A DNA stretch of 51,959 bases from Clostridiales bacterium (GTDB taxonomy: Bacteria; Bacillota; Clostridia; Oscillospirales; CAG-272), in contig JAILLB010000053.1 in the NCBI GenBank assembly GCA_024693345.1, positions 1 to 51,959 on the forward strand, written 5' to 3'. Shown one piece after another: positions 44,218-51,959 of this stretch. The number at the start of each line of letters is the position of its first letter. Positions within the stretch are counted from its first letter, which is position 1. The notes beneath the pieces were generated by a model. The model made no database searches and was not told where the DNA came from. It saw nothing but the letters and a program-made list of their open reading frames with translations. The position numbers and the translations under genes were made by a program.

Positions 44218-44238
44218 AAACACGAATTGTGACGAAAG

Positions 44239-44260
44239 AAGGCGGGATTATTCCCGCCTT
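44239..44260 (+). terminator. hairpin after the DUF4097 gene
   Basis: A perfect AAGGCGGGA-4 nt-TCCCGCCTT stem 21 bases after the stop. Only a short GATTTAT follows, so termination may be partial. Confidence 0.6.
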
Positions 44261-44338
44261 GATTTATGGCATTTTCTATTGTATTTTTGCCACTTAATTG
44301 ATCTTTGAGTCTCGAAAGGCAAATCTTGAAAAAAAGTG

Positions 44339-44366
44339 TTGATTTAATTCAAAATTTTGTTATAAT
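44339..44366 (+). promoter_or_regulatory. promoter of tRNA-Leu(CAG)
   Basis: TTGATT, a 16-bp spacer and TATAAT, 10 bp before the tRNA. Confidence 0.7.
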
Positions 44367-44376
44367 GTTAAAGCAT

Positions 44377-44463
44377 GCGGATATGGCGGAATTGGCAGAC
44401 GCGCAAGATTCAGGTTCTTGTGGGGGCAACTTCGTGGAGGTTCAAGTCCTCTTATCCGCACCA
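44377..44463 (+). tRNA. tRNA-Leu (anticodon CAG)
   Basis: Class II tRNA with a long variable arm. Acceptor GCGGATA pairs with TTATCCGC minus its first base, the anticodon stem CAAGA/TCTTG holds loop TTCAGGT (CAG), the T-arm carries TTCAAGT, and CCA is encoded. Decayed gene fragments lie immediately downstream. Confidence 0.95.
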
Positions 44464-44471
44464 AATAGTAT

Positions 44472-44511
44472 AAATCCGAACTCAAAGCAACCAAGCTATG
44501 GGTTCGGATTT
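44472..44511 (+). terminator. hairpin after tRNA-Leu(CAG)
   Basis: A perfect AAATCCGAAC/GTTCGGATTT stem with a 20-base loop starts 9 bases after the tRNA. No long T run follows apart from the end of the stem itself. Confidence 0.55.
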
Positions 44512-44596
44512 CCTATTACATCGACATTTTTTCACCAGCCTCTAAAGCAACAGCCATTGTGTGATACAATAGCTGTTGCTCCTATTCTGATTATTA

Positions 44597-45270
44597 CTAT
44601 CTTTTTACCACAAGTTTTCCGTACTTTTCGGATTCATTTGTGTATCCGCCTGTAATTTCTGCACCGGCCTTTACAATGTTTCCGTATCTGTGCATGAACA
44701 TATGAATTGCATTCTCTTTTATGAAGTCATCTGAGAAAGAGATACATCCATCATTGAGATTTGCTCTCTTACCCGTCGAAGTCAGAAGCTTTTCCCAACG
44801 GTAATCCTCGGTACTGTTAGGTGCTCTTTCGAACTGAGCAAGCCCAATTGAACTTATAATCATGTCTTTTCCTAAAGACATATCACGTGTGTAGTACATG
44901 TATATTTCCTTGCCATAATACGTTCCCTGATTAAGATTGACACTTGAAACAGGATAATATAATACCCCATTGTATTCTAACGATTCCCTTAAGGGTTCAC
45001 CTACTGTTACTATTACGTCTTTGATTGCATCCGAATACTCATTGTTGTATGCCCTTTGGTATTTGGACTCGGTTTTGTAACTTTCCCTTACAATTTTTGC
45101 AATTTCATGTTTTTCATATCCAATTTAGATGTACTTGCCGCCTGCAGAAGCGTTTAAGTCCAAACTTATGAAATTTGTGCATCCTTGAGTTAACAAGTCT
45201 GCTTTTGCTTCACTTGCACTGTTTCCAACACCAATGTACAACTTACTAATAGCATTTAATCTCGTATTGT
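44597..45270 (-). pseudogene. decayed fragment of a secreted/surface repeat protein
   Basis: A minus-strand frame runs from the left border, where it ends in a normal stop after KYGKLVVKR, back past 45.2 kb, broken by one in-frame TAA at 45125-45127. Read through, it holds two related units: ISLDLNASAGGKYI-stop-IGYEKHE and VSSVNLNQGTYYGKEIYMYYTRDMS. This resembles the DLN.GAGG.YIY.GY repeat I recall from clostridial secreted proteins. The stop replaces what would be a Tyr codon (TAT/TAC to TAA), so one substitution could explain it. No start or signal peptide is visible; the right end merges with a plus-strand remnant, so that border is approximate. A short intact ORF from 44899 could still be translated. 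Confidence 0.6.
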
Positions 45271-45273
45271 CAT

Positions 45274-45387
45274 ATGCACAGTGATAATACCGATGTTCAG
45301 AACGACGGAGTTATTGCCGAAGCAACTGTTAAGGTATCAAGCAATGGAGTCTTAGGAGAACTGACTGTAGTCACAAAAGAAAGATGA
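45274..45387 (+). pseudogene. 3' remnant of a plus-strand gene
   Basis: A short frame ending DVQNDGVIAEATVKVS, then SNGVLGELTVVTKER and a stop, is followed 24 bases later by a convincing terminator. It reads like the C-terminal end of a real protein whose 5' part is missing; upstream the frame closes at a TAG at 45250. I cannot name the family. It runs opposite to, and partly overlaps, the other decayed fragment, which suggests a recombination junction near 45.25-45.28 kb. Confidence 0.4.
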
Positions 45388-45410
45388 CTGTATAAACAAA
45401 TACCTGTTCT

Positions 45411-45448
45411 TAACGGAAGGGCAAAACTGCTCTTCCGTTATTGTTTTT
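45411..45448 (+). terminator. terminator of the truncated plus-strand gene
   Basis: AACGGAAGGGC-6 nt-GCTCTTCCGTT (one G-T pair) followed by ATTGTTTTT. Confidence 0.85.
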
Positions 45449-45465
45449 GCATATTACTAGAAATA

Positions 45466-45494
45466 TTGCACGCATAACAATTATGATATATAAT
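45466..45494 (+). promoter_or_regulatory. promoter of the DUF1275/GH38 operon
   Basis: TTGCAC, a 17-bp spacer and TATAAT, about 70 bp before the chosen ATG. The leader between them holds no obvious regulatory hairpin. Confidence 0.78.
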
Positions 45495-45565
45495 TTAAAA
45501 CGTGAATCCGGTTAGTTTGTCAGATTGCTCTTTCAAACAATTTGAATGCCGGATTGGATTCTATC

Positions 45566-46327
45566 ATGAGAGAAAAAAGCTTTTTTAATCTGGAGAGCGT
45601 TACTGCAATTATATTGTCATTTGTCGGTGGAATTCTGGACATTTATTGTCTTTTTAATTTTGATTTCTATGCAACAATGCACACCGGAAATATAATAAAG
45701 ATGGTTGAAAACCTCATTGACGGGAACATTGAAGATTTTATCTTTACAATCCTTTTCATAGTCTTTTTCACTGTTGGTCTTTTCATTGCCAATTCTTTTG
45801 AAAAAAAGCACAACCATAAAGGCGTAAACGGACATCTCATCATATGCCTGGTTTTCTTCGTATTCATTTTTGCAATACCAAACGACAATGAGCCCGGTGT
45901 TTTATCTGCGTTTAAGCTCTTCTCTGCTTGTATTTGCGGATTCTTAGGGGCACTTCTGATTCACTCCTTTACACATTTTGGCAACTATACATATTCTTCA
46001 ACGGCTATGACGTCAAATATGAACAGAGCTGTATCAAATGTATATGACAGGGTTATAACCAAAGACAGAAAATTCAACTATGGAATCGCAATCTACGGTC
46101 TCATTTTCCTGTTCTTCATATCAGGCGTGATGGCCGGATACGCATTCATGCGTCTTATTCCGTTCCCTGATACAGATTTCTGGAATCTTTACAAATACAA
46201 TTTCATCATTTTAATCCCGATTATTTGTGTATCTATCACATACTTTATCAACTCAAAATCACAAAGAAAATCTGAAGCCCTTGAACAAACCGTTCAGGAA
46301 GAACCACAAAAAGAAGAGGACGCTTAA
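45566..46327 (+). CDS. YoaK-like DUF1275 membrane protein
   Basis: 253 residues with about six helices. The signature GGILDIYCLFNFDFYATMHTGNIIKM near the N-terminus (GG..D and TGN motifs) is that of DUF1275/YoaK proteins, whose function is unknown though they are suspected transporters. The C-terminus is charged (SEALEQTVQEEPQKEED). The ATG at 45566 is chosen over an upstream TTG; the ribosome site is weak in both cases. Its stop codon overlaps the GH38 start by one base (TAATG). Confidence 0.85.
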   Translation: MREKSFFNLESVTAIILSFVGGILDIYCLFNFDFYATMHTGNIIKMVENLIDGNIEDFIFTILFIVFFTVGLFIANSFEKKHNHKGVNGHLIICLVFFVFIFAIPNDNEPGVLSAFKLFSACICGFLGALLIHSFTHFGNYTYSSTAMTSNMNRAVSNVYDRVITKDRKFNYGIAIYGLIFLFFISGVMAGYAFMRLIPFPDTDFWNLYKYNFIILIPIICVSITYFINSKSQRKSEALEQTVQEEPQKEEDA

Positions 46328-49050
46328 TGCGAATTACCGAGTTTACACAGACACCTTTTGTGTCTCATGACAACAAGAACAAAGTGAATATTTGTGTTGA
46401 AAACTGGGACATGTGCAATCCGTTCCAGGTCTTTGCATACATTGACGGACAACTTGTTTGCAGCACATCTGCCTTTGAAAAAGAATTCAGTCTGATGCTC
46501 CCTGCTGCATACGATGATAAAAAATGCACTATAAAGATATGCCCGTTTGAAGATGTTCCTTTTGAAAGATCATTCACTCTTAAGCCGATCAAAAAATGGA
46601 TGGTTTCTCTCATTTATTCTTCACATGAAGATCTCGGATATTGCGGATATATTGAAAAGCTGGAGCTGGAGTTTTACAAAACATTGAAAAAAGCAATTGA
46701 ACTGTGCGAAGAACATGAAGATTTCAAATACATGATTGAACATGTTTATTGGCTCAATTCTTTTGACTCACACGCCAGCAATGAAGAAAAAGAGCGTTTA
46801 AAGATATTATTCAAAGAAAAAAGAATAGAACTCAACGGAATACACAGCGGTGTTCACACTTCCTGGGCAAACAATGAACAACTCGTCAGAGAGATGTATT
46901 ATGGCTGCATGGATTCAAAAGAAAAATATGGTGCAGAAGTAAAAAGTGCCATATATGCAGATATTTCTGGCGTAAGCCAATCTGTTGTGAACGCATATTC
47001 AACAATGGGCATCAAATATATGGGCGCTCTTTCCAACACATTCAGAAATTCTGAAGAAAACAAAGAAATACCTCCGTTGTTCCTCTGGAGGGACAAATCT
47101 GGAAATCACGAAGTCCTGTTTTGGTATCAGCGCTCCTACAGACCACTTGGTCTTGGAAGTATATGGTGTGACACAAAAAGACATTATGCTGAAGGCGAAT
47201 TCGTTTTTGATGAGACAAAAATGAGGAGAACCGAGCAATGGTTTACATCAAAGCTCAATTCTCTTAACAGATATGGTTATTCAGATTTCCCGCTCAGTTT
47301 TTACGATGACAGAGAAACCCCGACGACAATGCTTTTGACAATATGCAAAGCAATGTCAGATAAATGGAAATATCCCGTATTTAAAATGGACATTCCATCT
47401 GCTGTCCTTGAACGAGTATGGAACGCAGGAAAGGATTCCCTTCCGGAATTATCCGGAGATATAACTGACCAATGGGCAGATTTTGCGACAATCGCACCGC
47501 AATTGTTTGCGGAAAAGCGCAGTGTAATGCGAAAACTTTATAACTGCGAAGCAATATCCACAATATTGTCGATCAAGAATGGTACTGCTTACCCATCAAA
47601 AGTATATTCGGATGCCGTATGGAATCTTTGCAACTTCGATGAGCATTGCTGGGCAACTTCGTCAAAGCACCCACAGGAAATGCACAGACATAATCTTGAT
47701 GTGGTCAAAAAGAAATCCGTGGAAAACGCTGAATCTGCTTTGGACAATGTGTTCAACGGTCTCGATAAAAATATCGATGGAAAGATACGCATAGTCAACA
47801 CATTGCCCTACAAGAGAGACCAGTATTTGATTTCCGAAGAAGGAGCAGTCATTCCAAAAGGGATGCCTCATCAGGTACTTCCGGACAGGACAATAATAAC
47901 TCACATTCAGGAAATCGATGGTTTTACTTCCAAATCCTTCGATTCCGTATTGCCCTATAAGCAATCTGTTCGAATTGACACTTGTTATTTTGAAACAGAT
48001 TATTATGCAGTAGAACTAAATCCTGAAACAAAGAGCATTGTTAATATTCTGGACAAAGGTACAAACCGCCTTTTAATCGATGAAAACTCTGAATTTGAAT
48101 TAGGCCAGTTCATATACACATATTCGGAAGGCAAAAAAGAACAGGTTTCAGGTTATGAGGTTCCGAAAAAACAGGAGCTGTCGCTTTACGAAGGAGACAT
48201 CTGCTATGTGGTGATTCAAAGGGGTCACGAGGAACAAAGCGGAGCAGATATCACAGCTCAGTTCAGGTTCTACAAGCACGAGAAAAACCTAGACATTGAC
48301 TTGTCTTTTGAAAACGCAACCGGACTTATGGGCGACTATTATGACCGCTACAAGAAAAACTACTTTTTTGCATTCCCTTTCTCCATTTCACAACCTCGTT
48401 TCTACACGGAAATGCAGTTAGGAGACAAAGATGAGAGCATAGATACTCTCCCGATTAATTCAAATGACTTTACTGTAACGCAAAACTACATTGCTTCTGA
48501 CAATGGTGAATATGGCGTGGCAGTATATACACGGGATATGCCTGTTTTCCATCTCGGAAAAATAAAGTACAACAGATTACAGACAAATTTTTCCGAAGAA
48601 AAGGCTCACTTATATCTCTATGCCGCATCGAACAGATGCAACAACCTTGTATACACAAATCCGGAGCAATGCAGATCAAAATACAGCATATCTGTTTTGC
48701 CTTACACTGAAAGCCGCTTCCCCGTGGTGCCAAGATGGAGCGAATCAAAGAACAGAGACTTTCTTGTATTAAAGAATCTAATCAATCTCGACTCGGATAT
48801 CTCACTCAAAGGTGATGGAGTACAGCTCATTTCATTTAAAAAGTCTGAAAAAGATGATTCTGTCATACTGAGATTTGTCAACACAAACAATGAATCAACC
48901 AAGTGTTCTTTAGAGCTGTCTTTCAAGCCAAATCGGGCTATGTATACAACATGTGACGAAAAAGAAATTGAAGAGGCTTTATTGAAAGGAAAAGTTGTCG
49001 AATTCATTGCGGATCCGTATTCCTACACAACATTAAAACTGGTTTTTTAG
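46327..49050 (+). CDS. GH38-like alpha-mannosidase
   Basis: 907 residues. The N-terminal catalytic region has SSHEDLGYCGYIEKLELE (His100, Asp102 as likely zinc ligands) and IYADISGVSQSVVNAYSTMG, whose Asp212 fits the GH38 nucleophile. A helical domain and a long beta-rich C-terminal region follow, as in GH38 enzymes. GH38 members cut alpha-mannosides; the group with SHEDLGY rather than HWDREWY is poorly studied. No signal peptide is seen, so it acts in the cytoplasm. It overlaps the DUF1275 stop by one base, making transport plus hydrolysis of an oligosaccharide a reasonable guess. Confidence 0.82.
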   Translation: MRITEFTQTPFVSHDNKNKVNICVENWDMCNPFQVFAYIDGQLVCSTSAFEKEFSLMLPAAYDDKKCTIKICPFEDVPFERSFTLKPIKKWMVSLIYSSHEDLGYCGYIEKLELEFYKTLKKAIELCEEHEDFKYMIEHVYWLNSFDSHASNEEKERLKILFKEKRIELNGIHSGVHTSWANNEQLVREMYYGCMDSKEKYGAEVKSAIYADISGVSQSVVNAYSTMGIKYMGALSNTFRNSEENKEIPPLFLWRDKSGNHEVLFWYQRSYRPLGLGSIWCDTKRHYAEGEFVFDETKMRRTEQWFTSKLNSLNRYGYSDFPLSFYDDRETPTTMLLTICKAMSDKWKYPVFKMDIPSAVLERVWNAGKDSLPELSGDITDQWADFATIAPQLFAEKRSVMRKLYNCEAISTILSIKNGTAYPSKVYSDAVWNLCNFDEHCWATSSKHPQEMHRHNLDVVKKKSVENAESALDNVFNGLDKNIDGKIRIVNTLPYKRDQYLISEEGAVIPKGMPHQVLPDRTIITHIQEIDGFTSKSFDSVLPYKQSVRIDTCYFETDYYAVELNPETKSIVNILDKGTNRLLIDENSEFELGQFIYTYSEGKKEQVSGYEVPKKQELSLYEGDICYVVIQRGHEEQSGADITAQFRFYKHEKNLDIDLSFENATGLMGDYYDRYKKNYFFAFPFSISQPRFYTEMQLGDKDESIDTLPINSNDFTVTQNYIASDNGEYGVAVYTRDMPVFHLGKIKYNRLQTNFSEEKAHLYLYAASNRCNNLVYTNPEQCRSKYSISVLPYTESRFPVVPRWSESKNRDFLVLKNLINLDSDISLKGDGVQLISFKKSEKDDSVILRFVNTNNESTKCSLELSFKPNRAMYTTCDEKEIEEALLKGKVVEFIADPYSYTTLKLVF

Positions 49051-49095
49051 ACCATTAACCAACAAGAAATAATTCATAAGGAAGGTAACAAAAAC

Positions 49096-49386
49096 ATGAC
49101 TCTTGTTTACATTTATTCAGCATATCTTCTGCTGATGAGTCTCATCGCTTTTTTCCTGTTTTTAAGGGACAAAGGAATGGCGAAGAGAAACGGCAATGCC
49201 GTGAGAATTAAGGAAAAAACACTTCTTGGATGTGTTGCCATGGGTGGAGCTGTTGGCGGTTTTATAGGCAGAATCGTAGCTCACCATAAAACAAACAAGA
49301 TATACTTTTCACTGACAATATATGTATCTCTGTTGCTACAGCTCGCTGTACTTGGATGCATGATATACTATGCAGTGATGGCTTAA
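49096..49386 (+). CDS. DUF1294 small membrane protein
   Basis: 96 residues with three helices. The central RDKGMAKRNGNAVRIKEKTLLGCVAMGGAVGGFIGRIVAHHKTNKIYF is the DUF1294 signature (DK.A, RI.E..L, GG..G, HKT). Function unknown. AAGGAAGG precedes the ATG. It follows the GH38 gene by 45 bases and is probably in the same transcript. Confidence 0.88.
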   Translation: MTLVYIYSAYLLLMSLIAFFLFLRDKGMAKRNGNAVRIKEKTLLGCVAMGGAVGGFIGRIVAHHKTNKIYFSLTIYVSLLLQLAVLGCMIYYAVMA

Positions 49387-49396
49387 GGAGGCACAT

Positions 49397-49615
49397 ATGG
49401 CTAAATCATCATTACAGAAATCTCATTCAGTTGTCTCTAATTTCAAGCTGACTCTCATTTGTCTGATGCTTTCTCTTTCAATATCCATGGTTTGGGTCGG
49501 TGCTTTTCTCATCGTTTCTCAGATAGTGGAACTGGTCGTCGGAATAGTGATTACAGCAGCATGTACAGTGCTTGCACTTATTTCCTTCATACTGATAAGC
49601 AAGTTCACAAGATAA
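49397..49615 (+). CDS. small two-helix membrane protein, unknown function
   Basis: 72 residues with a basic N-terminus (MAKSSLQKSH) and two hydrophobic helices. No family recognised. A strong AAGGAGG lies 6 bases before the ATG, and the gene starts 10 bases after the DUF1294 stop, so it is a genuine last gene of this operon, followed at once by a terminator. Confidence 0.75.
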   Translation: MAKSSLQKSHSVVSNFKLTLICLMLSLSISMVWVGAFLIVSQIVELVVGIVITAACTVLALISFILISKFTR

Positions 49616-49621
49616 AAAACG

Positions 49622-49659
49622 AATCCATCTGTTATATCGCAGATGGATTTGCTTTTTTA
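49622..49659 (+). terminator. terminator of the DUF1275-GH38 operon
   Basis: A perfect AATCCATCTG/CAGATGGATT stem with an 8-base loop, followed by TGCTTTTTTT. It sits between convergent genes. Confidence 0.9.
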
Positions 49660-51959
49660 TTTCGTAATTTCAATTCTGTATGTACCTGATTGGAGTGTTT
49701 TGACACTGCTCTTCCAGCCTTTTGGAAGAATGAGTTTTCCTTCGCTTCCGACAGGTACTTTTATTTCAAGCACTGCGCCTTTGTCGGTAAACACCGTGTT
49801 ACACTTTACCAGTCCTCTCGGCGTATCTATGCTGCACTCAACATTTCCGTATTTTCTCACAATTGCAGGCCTGAACAAAATCTTTTTATATCCTGCTCCT
49901 TCATAAGTAGTTGAGATTCCTCCGATGTATTTATAGAAGAATTCTGATACATCGCTGAACATGTGATGGTTATGCGATCCGAGACCGTTCCAGCACTCAT
50001 ACAGAGTTGTGGAACCCATGTCAACCCAGTGACCGTAACTCGGGTATTCCGGGCCTCTCAGCATGTCAAGACAGCATTCGGCCTGACCGGTCTCTCCCAT
50101 TGCATTTGAAACCGCCTTCATTCCGAGCACACCGAAATCCAGTTTTCCGTCATTATCTTCTATCTGTTTCTTTAAAAGTTCAGCATAGAATTCTTTTTTA
50201 CCTTTTGGATAAAGACCGCGGTACAGGACAGTTCCGGTAGCCGTCTGACAATTTCCCTCAGGAATTCCGTTTTTATCTATGAAGCGCGAAATAAAGGCCT
50301 TCTTGATGTTTTCTGCTAATTCTCCGTACTTTCTTGCATCTTTGCTCTTTCCAAGCGTTCTGGCCCATTTTTGGGCATTTACAACTGCACTGTAGTAGTA
50401 TCCGGTATCCGTTATTCTTACAGGACACTTATATGACGACATATTGACAGAAATTGCTGGGCCGTCAAAAGGAGGACACCAGTCGCCTAAACCGAACTGA
50501 GCAATATACCCGTCAGCCAGGTTTGACATATTATCTATGTGTTTTGTCAGTTCCTCGTAGTTTTCTTTAAGGAATGATTTGTCTCCGGTGCTCTCGTAGA
50601 GATGCAGCGGGACTTCCACAGCAGGCTGACTCCAGTCGGGTCCGTTCAGTCTTATGTATCCCCAGCCTGTTGAAGGAACAATACATGGATAACCGCCGTC
50701 GATTCTTTGAGCCTCTCTCATGTCGAGCATCCATCTGCTCATAAATGATTCAGCAGCATAGTTCATAAAGATTTGTTCACTTGAAAGCCCTGTGTCTCCG
50801 GTCCATGAACTCTTCTCTCTTACCGTATCTGCAGAAAACGTTCCGATAAGGCACGATTCCGTCGAACGTCTTGCCATCTCCTGAATTTTGTTGATGTATT
50901 CATCTTCAGTTGAGAAGTGGCCTCTGCTTTCTATGTCGTTGCTGAACACCCATACCTCGATATCATCAAGGGATAATTCTTCTCCGCCTTCGACTTCCAG
51001 ATACTGGAACCCGAAATATGTGAATCTGGCATTGTGCAGTTCAGGCTTGTTGCTCTTCTTTGTGTATTCCTCTGTCTGGAAATAATAGTTTTTGATAAAG
51101 CTGTTGATTGCCTGATGATCCACATGTCCTTCTTTGGATATGTGATCTCCGTATTTGACAGTTATTTTTTCGCCTTTTTTTCCTTTGTACCTAATATTGC
51201 AGACTCCGGCCACATCTTCTCCTACATCAAAAACCCATGTTCCCGTATCTGTCAGTTTTTTTGATACTGGATGGAGTTTTTTTGTAACCCGAACCGGTTC
51301 CTGTTCGCTCAGTATAAGCTTTCCTCCGGTTCCTCTTGTTCTTCTTGCAGGTTGCCATTCGCCTTTGCTTGTGTCAAATCCGTAATTGAATACGCCTTTC
51401 TCCTCCAGATTTGCATCATATGACTCGCCATGTCTCACACCATTGAATGTGATTGGGCTGTGTGATGTCAGCCATGAGGGATCTGAAACTATTACTTCTT
51501 TAGTCCCGTCTGAATAATCGATGTGAAGTTCACATCTCATCTTCGGAACATCTCTCCATTCAGCGACAGCAGTCTGCCACGGATCATCCGTAAAGCAGTT
51601 GTAAAAGCCGTTTCCAAGCAGCACGGCGATTGCGTTCTCTTTTTCCAACAAGTCTGTCACATCATATGCAAAGTATTCTGAATGAACGTCATATTTAGTG
51701 AAAGGAACAGCTATGTATTCATCACCGACTTTGTTTCCGTTGATTAAGACTTCGAAATATCCAAGACCGCAAATGAACAACTGGGCATTATTGACCTTTT
51801 TGTTAAGCACAAATTCTTTTCTCAGAATCGGGGAGTCTGTTTTTCCGTAATAGCTGTTATAGTACCATCCGGTAATCCATTTTCCCTGCCAACCATCTTT
51901 GAGTTTTCCGGTTTTAAACCAGCTCGTTTGTTTATGCGGATGCTTGTCAATTGTACCAA
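49657..51959 (-). CDS. alpha-L-rhamnosidase (GH78), 5' end outside the window
   Basis: At least 767 residues; the frame stays open to the right edge of the window, where it reads GTIDKHPHKQTSWFKTGKLKD. GH78 enzymes release terminal L-rhamnose. Visible are the N-terminal beta domains (FICGLGYFEVLINGNKVGDEY), the (alpha/alpha)6 catalytic barrel with the acidic segment DTVREKSSWTGDTGLSSEQIF, and the C-terminal YECWNGLGSHNHHMFSDVSEFFYKYIGGI that is typical of the family. A GTG inside the window is not the start, because coding continues beyond it. Whether a signal peptide exists cannot be seen. Confidence 0.93.
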   Translation of the reverse strand, partial: GTIDKHPHKQTSWFKTGKLKDGWQGKWITGWYYNSYYGKTDSPILRKEFVLNKKVNNAQLFICGLGYFEVLINGNKVGDEYIAVPFTKYDVHSEYFAYDVTDLLEKENAIAVLLGNGFYNCFTDDPWQTAVAEWRDVPKMRCELHIDYSDGTKEVIVSDPSWLTSHSPITFNGVRHGESYDANLEEKGVFNYGFDTSKGEWQPARRTRGTGGKLILSEQEPVRVTKKLHPVSKKLTDTGTWVFDVGEDVAGVCNIRYKGKKGEKITVKYGDHISKEGHVDHQAINSFIKNYYFQTEEYTKKSNKPELHNARFTYFGFQYLEVEGGEELSLDDIEVWVFSNDIESRGHFSTEDEYINKIQEMARRSTESCLIGTFSADTVREKSSWTGDTGLSSEQIFMNYAAESFMSRWMLDMREAQRIDGGYPCIVPSTGWGYIRLNGPDWSQPAVEVPLHLYESTGDKSFLKENYEELTKHIDNMSNLADGYIAQFGLGDWCPPFDGPAISVNMSSYKCPVRITDTGYYYSAVVNAQKWARTLGKSKDARKYGELAENIKKAFISRFIDKNGIPEGNCQTATGTVLYRGLYPKGKKEFYAELLKKQIEDNDGKLDFGVLGMKAVSNAMGETGQAECCLDMLRGPEYPSYGHWVDMGSTTLYECWNGLGSHNHHMFSDVSEFFYKYIGGISTTYEGAGYKKILFRPAIVRKYGNVECSIDTPRGLVKCNTVFTDKGAVLEIKVPVGSEGKLILPKGWKSSVKTLQSGTYRIEITK

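Overview
The window looks like chromosome from a low-GC member of the Bacillota, most likely a gut or rumen Clostridia. Supporting this are AT-rich DNA with clear sigma-A promoters (TTGACA/TATAAT, 16-18 bp spacing), strong GGAGG ribosome binding sites, Rho-independent terminators, a CIRCE-controlled hrcA-grpE-dnaK-dnaJ-prmA operon, CdaR- and YoaK-type proteins, a TPP riboswitch ahead of an ECF-type thiamine transporter, and many genes for host or plant glycans (sialidase-like, heparinase II/III-like, beta-helix, L-fucose isomerase, GH38-like, GH78). The assignment is inferred from gene content; no 16S rRNA is present.

Layout. 1-2.1 kb: tRNA-Pro, two membrane-protein genes and a tRNA-Gly/Arg/Val/His operon. 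2.2-3.9 kb: two overlapping membrane-protein genes and a long AT-rich gap with inverted repeats. 4-7.5 kb: a CobW-type metallochaperone GTPase with a large His/Asp/Glu insert, a second divergent CobW-like protein fused to a YcgQ/DUF1980-like domain, and a serpin with a lipoprotein-like signal. 7.5-17.1 kb (minus): thirteen genes in tight succession behind one clear promoter. They combine dTMP synthesis (MazG-type pyrophosphatase, dCMP deaminase, thymidylate synthase, dihydrofolate reductase) with acetyltransferases, two HAD enzymes, a phosphatase, a flavodoxin-like protein, a heparinase II/III-like protein and a beta-helix protein. 17.2-18.3 kb (plus): an Asp-box sialidase-like gene. 18.3-26 kb (minus): cdaR-ctp-greA-lysS followed by pepD-metK; LysRS carries an extra C-terminal tRNA-binding domain. 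26-32.8 kb (minus): a membrane protein and the heat-shock operon. 32.9-34.6 kb (plus): TPP riboswitch, thiT and thiN. 34.6-42.4 kb (minus): a second beta-helix gene, typA, a Thr-rich lipoprotein, guaB and fucI. 42.5-45.5 kb (plus): two tRNA-Leu genes, a NUDIX gene, a DUF4097 gene and a zone of gene remnants. 45.5-49.6 kb (plus): DUF1275, a GH38-like mannosidase, DUF1294 and a small membrane protein. From 49.7 kb to the window end (minus): a GH78 rhamnosidase cut off at its 5' end.

How the genes fit together. Four genes of the long operon form a continuous route dCTP to dCMP to dUMP to dTMP, with folate recycling. None of the glycan enzymes shows a signal peptide (the 5' end of GH78 is not visible), which suggests that imported oligosaccharides are broken down in the cytoplasm. 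The two CobW-like proteins probably belong to zinc or other metal homeostasis. I see no phage, insertion sequence, CRISPR array or defence island. The most unusual items are the CobW/DUF1980 fusion, the LysRS fusion with a Cys-rich linker, the serpin, and the decayed genes near the second tRNA-Leu.
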